Below are positions 11,881-21,448 of a DNA stretch of 29,860 nt, one piece after another; position 1 is the first letter of the stretch, and each line of letters starts with the position of its first letter. The stretch spans positions 215,921 to 245,780 of the forward strand of contig CM012955.1 in assembly GCA_000181795.3 (NCBI GenBank), in the 5' to 3' direction. A program made the translations under genes and the position numbers. Below the pieces are notes generated by a model. The model ran no database searches. It was not told where the DNA came from and saw nothing but the letters and a program-made list of their open reading frames with translations. Origin of the DNA: Trichinella spiralis (lineage: Eukaryota > Nematoda > Enoplea > Trichinellida > Trichinellidae).

Positions 11881-12203
11881 GTGAATTTTATTCTGTTCAT
11901 TCTTTGCAATCTTATCTTTACTATTCACAAATCACATACCACATTTATTTATTTCAATTTTATTCCAAAATTAAAATTTTATATAAATGAAAATATTCTG
12001 TTTCACAACTGCAACTGCCAAATAATTATATAAAATTATTCTGAAAAGTAGTAAATTATTTCAATAATTTAAAAAAAGAGCCAACAAACATTTTTTCATT
12101 ATTTATTCCTAATTATAAATCATATCATATTCGAAATTAATTTCAATAATATTCCATTATTTCTTATTACGATTACGACATTTCATAACATTTATTAATA
12201 ATT

Positions 12204-12229
12204 ACACACACACACACACACACACACAT
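12204..12229. repeat. CA dinucleotide repeat
   Basis: About twelve CA units with one A-to-T interruption near the end. Confidence 0.95.
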
Positions 12230-12265
12230 ACACATATTATATTTATATGCTTCACATAGAGTAGT

Positions 12266-12320
12266 CATGTGTTTTTATAATGTGTTTTTATAATCACAGT
12301 AATACATGTGTTTTTATAAT
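12266..12320. repeat. three copies of a 13-mer
   Basis: GTGTTTTTATAAT occurs three times, two copies back to back and the third about 13 bases later. Two copies share an extra leading CAT. Likely local slippage or duplication. Confidence 0.85.
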
Positions 12321-12977
12321 TTCCAAAAATTTTGACACTAAGATTTATAGAGTTTTAAAACATATTTTTATCCTTATTGTAATCTTATTTTAAGTGTTCT
12401 ATTACCCATTACTCACCGTTAATACTATCTTCAATTGACTGAGCAATTCGACTGACTGGAGGCTAACGGTGTGCAACAACTGAATATAATGGCGTTTTCG
12501 TTGCAAATCCCGACGCATGCATAAAACGCATTTTGAAAAACACATATATTCTTGTAAATAATTTACTCAACAAACAGAAGACAGACCTCAATGATGACAT
12601 AAAAGGTGTCTAATTCGGTGAGTTGCATTTTGCCTTCACTTATTTTGTAATTTATGAAAATAAGCAGTCTGTAATCCACTACCGTGATTGAATACAATAA
12701 ATAGAGTATCTGTAATTTTGTCTATATTTCATGTCTGCATTAAAGAGCAATCTGCCAGGGATGCCTTTCGTTTTAGATGTTCAACAACTGCAGTAGTCCA
12801 TTATTGTGGATGGGTTATTAAAATCAGTAAGCGGATGTAATAATTCAGGTTGAATTTTACGCTATACGTTTTAATATTACATTATCAGAATGAAAATTTT
12901 CACAAAAAGAGGTAGTTTATTATTTTTGATGTTCGGTGCATTGAGGCTAGATCGTGCAACTCTGCGTATGTGAACGC

Positions 12978-13074
12978 TGTTTGTCTAATATGTAAATCAG
13001 ATTTCCCTGACATAGTAATTTGATCATCAACAACGTGCTTGCTTTGCTTGTTCAATTAACGTGACCAGCAGTAG
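12978..13074. repeat. diverged duplicated module, copy A
   Basis: Aligns over its whole length with 13721-13814. Shared anchors are TGTTTGNCTAATATG at the left, ATCAACAAC in the middle, and TGTTCAATT plus AGCAGTAG at the right. No reading frame is kept between copies, so this looks non-coding. Confidence 0.6.
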
Positions 13075-13218
13075 TCGCAGGACGCGTTCATTTGGTGCAT
13101 TGTAGATTCACTCGTGGTGTGCAGTGGCTGAAGATTATCTTCACCACTTGAAAGTCAGACCAACATCTGTGAAAGAAATTGTTTTATTTTCTGATCCCCT
13201 TATTTTCATTTCTTGAAA

Positions 13219-13291
13219 ATGATGAATTCTAATTTACAGCAGCACAAACAAAAACCATGGTCCTCACCGCTGAGACGTCATCTATATGTAG
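13219..13291 (+). CDS. candidate first coding exon of an unrecognised gene
   Basis: Starts at the first of two adjacent ATG codons, reads 24 codons rich in Q, K and R (it includes PWSSPLRRHLYV) and ends at a strong GTAAGT donor in phase 1. The next candidate exon, at 14023, joins in phase. An acceptor-like TTTACAG at 13233-13239 leaves open that this is an internal or 5' UTR exon instead. I do not recognise the protein and found no later exon that joins convincingly. Confidence 0.3.
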
Positions 13292-13720
13292 GTAAGTTTA
13301 ATTTTTTTTGCTTAATTCGCAATTGATCAACAACACAGATGAAAATAGGTATTGAGCTTGTAGTTGAACAACATAAATAAATAATACTATGTCTGAAATA
13401 GTTCAAATTTTATCTCTAAGCAAAAGAACATTTTTTTATTTTGTTATTCTGAGCTTTCCCTAATTGTAGCACTTAGTTCATATCAACGAGTTTGTTTTAT
13501 ATGTAAAATGTAAATTGTAATTTTTTTAATTTCATGTTCTGTTTTGATTCATATTTCTCAAGTCATATTATCAATATGAGATGGGAAGCTGTTTTGTGAA
13601 AATCGGTGATTTGGAGTTGTTTTGGTACAGTTAGGCTTCGGCAATTAGCGTTAAATGATGCTACTTGTTTGTCTAGTATGCTAATGAATTTTCACTGAAC
13701 AAGGTCTTGCGAGTTACGAT

Positions 13721-13814
13721 TGTTTGACTAATATGGAAATTGTTAGTTTTTGAAACTAGGCTTATCAACAACTGTGCGTGCGCCTGTTCAATTTACTATT
13801 TTGACGAGCAGTAG
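13721..13814. repeat. diverged duplicated module, copy B
   Basis: Counterpart of 12978-13074. A third partial instance of the left anchor (TGTTTGTCTAGTATG) lies at 13666-13680. Confidence 0.6.
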
Positions 13815-14022
13815 ATCCAAGCAGTATTTTCTACATTTGCGTTCGCCATTCAGAGTATTCCGTTTTTAAGTACTGAACAGCGCGACTTTTTTCACTTGTT
13901 TTCTTCCTTCCAGTGTACACATTTTTAATATTTCGCCAATAATTATATATGAATTACCATATTTGAATATTCAATTTTTCATTAATCATATTACTTGCAA
14001 GTGTTACTTTATGATAAAGCAG

Positions 14023-14089
14023 ACACTTTATTGAATGAAGCCAAATACCAGAGAAGACGCAGACAACACGAAGCGGAATACAAAGAAAG
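14023..14089 (+). CDS. candidate second exon of the same unrecognised gene
   Basis: Only one of its three frames is open, and that is the frame expected from the exon at 13219. It encodes a charged, probably helical segment (LLNEAKYQRRRRQHEAEYKE) and ends at AG|GTGTAT. The acceptor has a weak pyrimidine tract and an AAGCAG tandem AG. No family recognised. Confidence 0.3.
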
Positions 14090-15920
14090 GTGTATGTGAT
14101 TCCTCATAGGTCCTTATTCTGTAAGTCTGAGATAGGCATATTTGGGAAGTATGAATTTATGCTTCCGTATCGATCACAGCTGTTTAGTTATGCTGCTGTT
14201 GTAAGCCACCTCAGCCAAGCAAACATGAGCTCAGTTGCTGATAAAATATGCATATGAAGGGAAATTATTTTGCATATTTAAATAACAATCCTCACACAGC
14301 GTTATATGACCTAAATAATGCGCACTACATTTTAACGCTGCATTAGCTTTTTGACTGAAAGTAATTTTCAAATTCACCTCGTAAATGAAATTTAAAAAAT
14401 TAAAATTTGAATTGCTACCGATATGAAGTGATAATCTATTTTACATATGAAACAACTTGTTGATATTTGACTGCTATATTAATGGCAAAACCCAATGTAA
14501 CTAAAAGTGATTCTTTAATTTAGACGTAGATTTGCAAAGCCAGTACTTATTCTTAGTTATATTTGTAAAGAGGTTGTGAACTATTCATATTCAACGTACC
14601 AGAATAAACATTCTGCTCGTTCTCGGTCACTTTTTTTCTGCTATTCTAAATTGCATTTAATTAATAAGCAGTAAATTAACACAATCGTGAAACTTCTCAA
14701 AATGCTTGGCAATAGTCAAATAAGTGCAAAATAAATTGAAAAATTGAATGCAGCTGTTATAACGTCATACATTGTTGTTTAATGCAATAATTTACTAAGG
14801 ATGCTAATAAAACTAAATTTATTAACAATTCAAGTCAAGTTAATGTCTCCATGCTCAGGATGTATTTTTCAACAATTTGCTTCCGCTTATAAGTGCATTT
14901 AAACAAATGGATCAGTACTTGAAAAATTTTTATCAATTATTAAAATGTTTTGTTGATTAACGCAGAGAATAATTTGTTAGTTCTGCCTATATAGATTTTA
15001 GGTAATATCCAACATTTAATTTACTAATTTAATGGTGAAATTTGCTATATTTGCATTGTAACAAATTTCGCGTTTATGGGTTGAAAAATGGAAAATTATT
15101 TGAAATATGTAAAAATGAGTCATCATTTTAAAAAAATTTAATTCGATAATGAGCATTCAAAAAAACTTCTTAAATAATTTTTGCTGTAGGGTGCTGTATT
15201 ACAAAAGGAACATTCAGGAATAATTACAATGAAAATCATTTTTTGCTATTGAATTGAACAGTTATGATTTGACAGACAACTGAGTAATTTTTTATTTACG
15301 CTTATCATGTGCTTGTTCAATATATAATGTCGCCCAAGCTAATTTGAATGTTATATGTTATGCTGTTTACATTTTATCCTCTAATTTTGACCCAAGCGCT
15401 CATGAAATACTTCGGCTTGCATTTGTCAATTAAAATATTGTAATTATTATTGTTTAGACTTTTCCAATAATTGCTCACTGAATTCGATAAAATCAAAGTA
15501 AATTCTGACTCATGAGGAATGTTTTCAAAAATAATTTTTGCTGATTATTGCTTGAAAATCTTATTGACTGTATTTCCTGTTGTGAGTTCTTTGTTATTTT
15601 CTTTTTGTAGTACAGTAGTAGTATGGCTGCCGATAGTGATAGGTTGAAACTAAATATTTAATTTTTGCATTTAGTTTTGGAAACAATTTGTTAATAATTT
15701 TAATGTTAAACACGCGATAACGGTTTCTTATATTATCATTTTGCCCATTGTTTTTATTTTTGACAATTGTTATTCATTTAATTAAGTATGTTTATTATGA
15801 TACATGTTATAGTGTCTTTCTAGCTATGTTGAATTGTTTTTATGTTAATTAATTTATCAAATAATAATTATTTTTTACCATTTTCGTATACTGTTGTGCG
15901 TATTCTGTTTGAAAAACCGA
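14090..15920. other. AT-rich intergenic or intronic DNA
   Basis: About 1.8 kb without a supported gene. A small ATG-led frame with a nearby acceptor at 15609 was noted but gives only 13 codons. The stretch may be intron if the exons at 13219 and 14023 belong to a gene reaching to 16.2 kb. Confidence 0.45.
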
Positions 15921-16251
15921 ATGGCAGGAGAAAGTGATGTATTTATGGCTGAATGCATTTTGAAGGAACGTTATAGAAAAGTATAATATGTTTATTGAAG
16001 TAATATAGTTCTGTTAATTAGGCATTCATATGTGTAATTAAAGTTATTTTTTATTGTTTTTTATTGTTCACGGGAATTTGTAGTTATTAATGTGATGTCG
16101 CTGTTAACATTGTTAAAGTACATTTTCAAGCGGATGGCCAATAGCTTCAAATTCAACATCCGCAGATAGCCATGGTCAGATAACCAAGGAAGAATTAGAG
16201 GCCAAACTAAAAGGATATTTTGAACTTCTTATAGAGGAGACGTGCAGCTAA
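15921..16251 (+). pseudogene. shrunken Polycomb/CBX paralogue lacking the chromodomain core (fragment or micro-gene)
   Basis: Exon 1 (15921-15980) encodes 20 residues beginning MAGESDVFMAECI, closely matching the first exon of the gene at 24556 (MAREGSDIYTAECI). It ends at a GT at the same place in the chromodomain. The following DNA contains a block almost identical to one in intron 1 of that gene. After an AG at 16178-16179 a second open segment (16180-16251) begins ITKEELEAKLKGYFELL and ends at TAA; it resembles the tail of the full gene (LTIGEFEEKLERFLQLL). Spliced in phase 0 these give 43 residues with no methyl-lysine cage. An AATAAA lies 24 nt past the stop. The exon that should carry KEYLVRW and DTWEP is absent. 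Whether the remnant is expressed is unknown. Confidence 0.6.
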
Positions 16252-16274
16252 GCGCTCATGATTGTTTGAGAACG

Positions 16275-16280
16275 AATAAA
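16275..16280 (+). terminator. candidate polyadenylation signal of the Polycomb paralogue
   Basis: AATAAA beginning 24 nt past the TAA of the tail segment. Confidence 0.35.
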
Positions 16281-18208
16281 AATGAGTCATTCTTTATTCA
16301 TTTTCTGGTTGCTTTTACTTTTTAGCATTTGCTTCAGCCACAAGCATCAGCGAACACTTGTAATGTATACAATGGAAGTCAGTGCGCTTTACTTCATATC
16401 AACATTTAAATTCCACAGTGGTGATTATGCAATCAATGTTGTTTTGAACCAGCATTTTTCCATTTAGCAATTAAAAATGCTGAAGACACTTCTCATCAGT
16501 GGAAGCGACAGTCTCGAACTACTATTTATTGAGTTGGGCATCATTTTCTATCTTATAAACTGGGTAGTACAAGGATGTAACTTCAGGCCCCTTAAATTGA
16601 AATGATCGGTGATTAGTTAGTTTCATTCTTCGGAGATGCCCTCACGGGGAATTGAACTTGTTTGAAAAAATTAACATTTCACGTTGCTTTGGAAAAAGCA
16701 ATTTCAGTTTTAGCTCTCAGTCAGCTTGCTCATGAATTTTGCAACAGTTAATCTTTATTAACTGCTGTGTCAATGAAGTTCACAAATCAAAAATTAGGTT
16801 GCTTGAAAAAGGCTGTGATGTTTAGATATCAATAGTTTGAACGACTGAAGCACTTCCGCATACCTAATGATAGTTTTTTTAATCTAAATATATAAAACAT
16901 GATCAAAAATAAATAGACCGATTGTAATTATGAAATTTTTAGATTTCAGTTTTCACCAGCCTTATTTTTTTAGAAGCTGCTTGTTTCTCTTATGAAGATC
17001 AACCCTGAAAAATGGAAATTAGTTCAGTTTTGATTTCATTTCAGCTGTGTATTAGCAACCGTTTAAAAATGAAAAAAGTACATCAAGTTTTGATTAAATG
17101 TATGCAGTATAACTCTGATTATCTGAGCACATTTTGGTCAGTTCATTAGAATGCATTGCTTATGAATATTAACCCAACCTGTATATATTTTACTAATACT
17201 GTAAAATGTACTAGAATACTGTAACATTTTGCAAGCAATTATAGTGAGTAAAGGTTGAATAACGTTGCATAATGTAACCCCAAAAACGGCATGTTCAGAT
17301 TATCAGTGTTCTACTGCATATTTTATGCTGGTTAAATACATAGAACATTCATTGCCAAGCATAAGACGTCACTATTACACTAGTCCTTTAGAACTCTCTT
17401 ACTGATATGGCCTGTATGTGAATTCTGACGATTCCTTTATAGCTGGCAGTTTCTCAGAGCTCAGTCTGCATTGACTATGCTGCTTGCACTTGTTACGAAG
17501 AGTCAGAGCTTTAAAGTAGTCAGGCTACTAGAACGTTTTATTTAAGTGGGCACACACTAAATTAGTGCTGAGTTGTCCTGTTAAGCGTGCTGGTCCTGTA
17601 CTAAAACATGCAAGAGCAAAGAGATGCACTGCGATGAAGTTTGAGAATGCAGTAAGATGTAAGCATATATGACAGCTAATTTATACATTAAACTGACAGT
17701 ACACGACCTCAAACTGCCGCTATTACTAACATTTGCTGCTACAATGACCGCTGCTCCAGTCATAAATAACACCAATTGTAAAGTACTAATGACAGCTAAA
17801 TGTAAGCTATTCAACAATAAGGAAAAGCATGAACCAATGTCCAGAGAACAGCGCTGATATTTCGAATATAATATGTTTCGGTTTGCTGAAATTATTATTA
17901 AAAATTTAAATTTGTTAAAGCAGTGCTTGTAAGCACCTATATTTACTAATAATAGTTTTTTCATCAAAATGTAAATTGAAAGTTTTATTTTAATGCTTAT
18001 TTATAAAATTTCAAGATTATATAAATGTGAAATTTTTTACTTATTACTACAATATATTTTAGTGGGATTTGACTTTTTATTTTTTAACAAGTGTGATATG
18101 TAAAATAAATAGAAAATCAAATATCGTAGAAACAAAAAATTTTGCACACTGCATTACCAACTTACAGTAGACACAAAATAATTAAGTGAGAATGGTAGGT
18201 GCCACAAA
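16281..18208. other. intergenic DNA, no supported gene
   Basis: About 1.9 kb. A 61-codon ATG frame at 16282-16467 starts with a hydrophobic stretch, and 17400-17860 is a little richer in G+C. Neither shows a recognisable domain, splice-site pairing or repeat family. Confidence 0.5.
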
Positions 18209-18542
18209 CCAATTTGAATCAGCCAATCAGAGCAATATGTCGCTTAAGCTGCGAAATTTATAGTTTACACCGATTTCGCCCGCTGATAGGCTGCACGGTT
18301 TTTTTATCAATAATTCGTAATTAACTTATGCTATTTTATTTATCAATTAATTTGTGAGGTGGAATTACTTATCAGAACTGAATAACTTATAAAATAGCAC
18401 AAGTCAATGTACAATTACCGATCAAATGCCGTACAAGTTATGAGTGAACAACCAATCACACAAAGGGGGCGGAGTGGGGAAATGGGTGCGGGTGAAATCA
18501 GCATACCCTGAGGTTCGAGTACGCAAACTAATTTTATATAAA
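18209..18542 (+). promoter_or_regulatory. NAXE promoter: CCAAT boxes, GC box and TATA-like box
   Basis: CCAAT at 18209-18213, CCAATCAG (NF-Y type) at 18223-18230, CCAATCA at 18452-18458, a GC box (GGGGGCGGA) at 18465-18473 and a TATA-like TTTATATAAA at 18533-18542. The last three are spaced as in a classical core promoter, and would place the start of transcription near 18565-18570. G+C content is locally raised. These are sequence matches only. Confidence 0.6.
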
Positions 18543-18564
18543 TGGTGAACGATTAAATTGAAAA

Positions 18565-18681
18565 AAATAGTGTGTGAAATATATTTTCATTATTTTTGTT
18601 TTTTTACATTATTTCTGACGTATTTAAAATGAAATGCTGTAACTACTTTTATTTAACCTTCAGTGTCTTTCATATTATACG
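18565..18681 (+). other. NAXE: NAXE first exon: upstream ORF or alternative N-terminus
   Basis: The left edge is estimated from the TATA-like box; the right edge is a GTAAGT donor. The first ATG, at 18629, reads 17 codons of hydrophobic, signal-like sequence (MKCCNYFYLTFSVFHII) and ends in phase 2. Spliced to exon 2 this frame overlaps the main ATG and meets a TAG at the first codon of exon 3, so it would be an overlapping upstream ORF. Spliced straight to exon 3 it is in frame with the enzyme. Confidence 0.5.
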
Positions 18682-18778
18682 GTAAGTATACTGTGCTCTA
18701 CATTTTGTGAGCTTTTATATCTATAATATTTCTACGAAGTATTTTGTTGTTCAAGAATAAATTTCAGAAGCAATAAAC

Positions 18779-19874
18779 ATGGTGAAATTCGTAAGGTATG
18801 TTTCGATGTCATCTGTTTAAAGTTATAGCTATATATTTAAATTATGAATTTGATGTTTTGTAATTATTTTCGTCAGTTTGTTTTAATTTTTGTTGTGACA
18901 GAATAAATGAATACTTTCTTAAATGTAATCATCATAAAACTGCACATTTTTTTATTTATTTAAAGATTACGATTTATTGGTGTATTAAATAATTTCATTT
19001 CAAATAAAAGTTGATTTTATTCTAAGTGTATAAAGGAAGATGTCAAAATATTTTAATATATGAATTTGTTTTTTAGTAGGGCTATTGCGCATAATATAGA
19101 AGAACAGTTAGTCAATAAATATTGCTTTTCCGTTGATCAGCTAATGGAATTGCGCGGAAAAGCGTGTGCAAACTCAATTTTGAAGTTTTATCCCCCTGTA
19201 CATGCAATGTCAAATTATAAGAGAATAATGGTCATCTGCGGCCCAGATAACAACGGAGGAAATGGCCTAGTCTGTGCTAGGCATTTAAAAAGCCTTGTAA
19301 GTTTAAAATATTTTATAAATGATGACTTAAATAGCTATTTTTGTCTATTTTGTTTATAGAATTATGAGCCTCTAATCGTTTATGCGGCGAAACCAAAGTC
19401 AGCCATAATGAAAAGACTTTTGTCTCAAGCTAGGGAATTTCAAATTCCCATTTTTGAAACAACAGATGATATTGATTGGTCACATGTTGACCTAATTATT
19501 GATGCAGTACAAGGATTGCATTCAAATCCTCCTGTTAAGAAACCTTATAAACAAATTGTAGCCTCAGTCATTGGGTTTATTTCAATTCCTATTGTTAGCA
19601 TAGATATTCCATCAGGTATGGTTTTCCCTTTTACTATTATTGAATTTAACATAATGCTCGTTATTTAGGATGGCACGCTGATGAAGGGCCGATTGGACCA
19701 GACGCTTTGCAACCTGAGGCTATAATATCGCTCACTGTACCAAAAAAATGCGCTGAGAAATTCACTGGTGAAATGCACATACTAGCTGGTCGTTTTGTTC
19801 CTAAAACGCTTGATAAACAATATGAATTGCATCTGCCACCATACTCTAAAGACCATGACTACGTTTTACTGTAG
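18779..19874 (+). CDS. NAXE: NAD(P)H-hydrate epimerase (NAXE/AIBP, YjeF N-terminal domain)
   Basis: The family interconverts R and S forms of hydrated NAD(P)H so that the dehydratase NAXD can repair them. Coding exons 18779-18795, 19077-19296, 19360-19615 and 19669-19874 join in phase to 232 residues. MVKFVSRAIAHNIEEQL lines up with human VVKYLSQEEAQAVDQEL. Then come KYCFSVDQLMEL, VCARHLK, the catalytic-region IDAV (Asp127), VSIDIPSGW and FTGEMHILAGRFVPKTL, all matching the human enzyme. The loop GPDNNGGNG (61-69) departs from the usual GxGNNGGDG at two positions, MELRG replaces MELAG, and Gln130 replaces the usual aromatic or Leu after IDAV. Two introns are only 63 and 53 nt. The exon 2 start has no mitochondrial presequence; the 5' exon could supply one. 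The fold is certain, full activity is not. Confidence 0.93.
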
Positions 19875-20465
19875 AACTATTCTTGTTATCTTTGCGTGTT
19901 TGAAAAGAGAAATGAAAGAAAGTTAATTTTCAGTTTTTATGCCATTTAATTTTGATTTCCATTATAAATTTAACTTAAACTCATATAATTTGCTGATGAC
20001 AAGAATATTCAAGATGAGAATTCATAAATACCATTATTTACGTATAATATGTTACTGTAATATCCTGTTACTTTTGCATTCTAATTTTATGATTTGAAAA
20101 TGTATTTTATTCAAAATTTCAAAAAAACTTCCAGTGACGGGATTTTAATAAGAATACCACACCACAATAAAGTATTTTGTCACAAATCCTTTTTTACAAC
20201 TTCATTTTCTGATTTTACTGCAGTATACCATATAGTGAGCTGGTTTTGTTATGTGGCACGTGTGTTAATAGAACAGAGTTATACAAGTCTTGTCGTTACT
20301 GCATGTATGGCAGTAAAAGTGGAGTCATGTTTTATATTTAAAAAGCCAGACTTTTTATAGCTCTGCTCTGAAACTAAATAAAAATAGAACTGTAAGACAG
20401 GTATATGACAAAATCACAATTGATGTGATGAAGAGCGTTAAAGAATACTGATCATCACATAGAAA
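19875..20465. other. 3' flank of NAXE
   Basis: AT-rich; one candidate polyadenylation signal at 20166-20171, nothing else recognised. The open frame at 20094-20360 has no family features. Confidence 0.5.
20166..20171 (+). terminator. candidate polyadenylation signal of NAXE
   Basis: AATAAA about 290 nt past the NAXE stop. Confidence 0.35.
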
Positions 20466-20473
20466 AACTAAGG

Positions 20474-20490
20474 CAGCGATTCCCAAAGTG
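20474..20490 (+). repeat. left terminal inverted repeat of the hAT element
   Basis: Matches the right end in 14 of the first 17 positions. It is flanked on the left by the target duplication at 20466-20473. Confidence 0.85.
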
Positions 20491-20810
20491 GGAGATATCA
20501 CTCCCTTGGGAGCGGTGGAAGGCTGGAAGGGGGCGGTGGAAGTAAGGGGCACTTGGGGGGAGGGGCGCTTGAACACAATGTTTTATGCTTTGTGTTTATG
20601 TTGATATTTAAGAATATTAATTAATTATTTTGTGCTTAATGTGAAATGTGTCTTCATCTTCTTCGCTCATATTTGTATTTACGGTGGTGGCTTGACTGCG
20701 CTCCTGATCGCCGTTGAGCGATTATGTATTAATTGTGGATATGGAGTTAATTAATTTGGCAGTTGTTAGTCCATGCGACTTTGCTGGTTGCTTTTATCTG
20801 AGTAGCCTGG

Positions 20811-20873
20811 AAATCAGTCACCGCACTGAAGTCACGTTCAACTAAGTAGGAAGATGGGAAGGCGAGTAGGAAC
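20811..20873 (-). repeat. inverted duplication inside the hAT element, left arm
   Basis: Reverse complement of 21098-21160 with six mismatches in 63 bases, five of them transitions. The arms are separated by 224 bases. In coding orientation it reads the same FPSSYLVER transposase segment as the right arm, so a piece of the gene was copied and flipped upstream. Confidence 0.9.
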
Positions 20874-20893
20874 CTACTAGGAAATAGTGCCGC

Positions 20894-21282
20894 ATGTACT
20901 TGCAAATGAAGACTCTAAATTGGGTGATAGACCCATTTTCAAACACTGACGAAATCGAAATGGAATTAGAAAAGGAATTAATTGATTTACAAATCAATGA
21001 AGAATTAAAACGAAAGTTTAAGAACGATTATCATTCTTTCTGGTTGCAAAAACAAATATCTGATCTCTATCCCGGTTTATGGAGAATGGTAAGAAAGTTC
21101 CTACTCGTCTTCCCATCTTCCTATTTAGTTGAGCGTGGCTTCAGTGTGGTCACTGATTTTCTAACAAAAAAAGAAGCTGATTGCAAATCGCCAAACGTGG
21201 TGATTTACGACTGTTCCTTACCAACATTGAACCCAATGTAGACAGATTAGTCGCAATGCACCAACTTCATCCATCACATTAA
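20894..21282 (+). pseudogene. hAT transposase C-terminal remnant
   Basis: The frame from 20894 gives LNWVIDPFSNTDEIEMELEK, then DLYPGLWRM and FPSSYLVERGFSVV: the C-terminal dimerisation region of ZBED5/SCAND3-type hAT transposases. Near 21165-21190 the similarity moves to another frame, which reads KRGDLRLFLTNIEPNVDRL and ends HQLHPSH at TAA (21280-21282). A one-base frameshift thus lies in or beside the A-rich run there. The catalytic N-terminal two thirds and the BED finger are missing. Confidence 0.88.
21098..21160 (+). repeat. inverted duplication inside the hAT element, right arm
   Basis: The arm in original position within the transposase frame; partner of 20811-20873. Confidence 0.9.
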
Positions 21283-21423
21283 TTATTTTCTCACTATATA
21301 ATTCATTTTGAAAGAACACTCGATTTGAATAAATAGTCTGTTTAAAAATTCATTATTTTTTTGACAATAATTTAGGGGGGCGTTTGAAAAGTATATGTCT
21401 CTCAAGGGGGTGATAGACTGAAA

Positions 21424-21440
21424 AAGTTTGGGAAACACTG
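21424..21440 (-). repeat. right terminal inverted repeat of the hAT element
   Basis: Ends in TTTGGGAAACACTG and is followed by the target duplication at 21441-21448. Confidence 0.85.
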
Positions 21441-21448
21441 AACTAAAG

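Larger units (their letters stand above)
11881..12977. other. AT-rich intergenic DNA with simple repeats
   Basis: No gene recognised. Contains a CA repeat at 12204-12229 and a thrice-repeated 13-mer just after it. Confidence 0.5.
20474..21440 (+). mobile_element. hAT-family DNA transposon remnant (ZBED5/SCAND3-like), internally deleted
   Basis: The left end, CAGCGATTCCCAAAGTG, and the reverse complement of the right end, CAGTGTTTCCCAAACTT, form the terminal repeats typical of this hAT group. Similarity goes on into the subterminal part (ATCACTCCCTTG against ATCACCCCCTTG). Host DNA gives AACTAAGG on the left and AACTAAAG on the right: an 8-bp target duplication with one change, as hAT elements make. 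The 967-bp interior keeps only the 3' end of a transposase gene plus an inverted copy of part of it. It is non-autonomous and fairly old, judging by the decayed ends and frame. Confidence 0.9.

Noticed and set aside
15609-15661. Small ATG frame (MAADSDRLKL) after an acceptor-like TTTGTAG
   Set aside because: Thirteen codons with a stop; likeness to the start of the chromodomain gene is limited to the first few residues.
16282-16467. 61-codon frame with a hydrophobic, signal-peptide-like start
   Set aside because: Short, no homology recognised, starts right after the AATAAA of the Polycomb fragment, and such hydrophobic frames arise by chance in T-rich DNA.
17581-17967. Minus-strand frame of 128 codons and a plus-strand frame opposite it
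   Set aside because: No recognisable motif, no ATG with good context, and no splice-site pair linking it to other exons.
20094-20360. 88-codon plus-strand frame downstream of NAXE
   Set aside because: Lies in the probable 3' UTR and shows no family feature.
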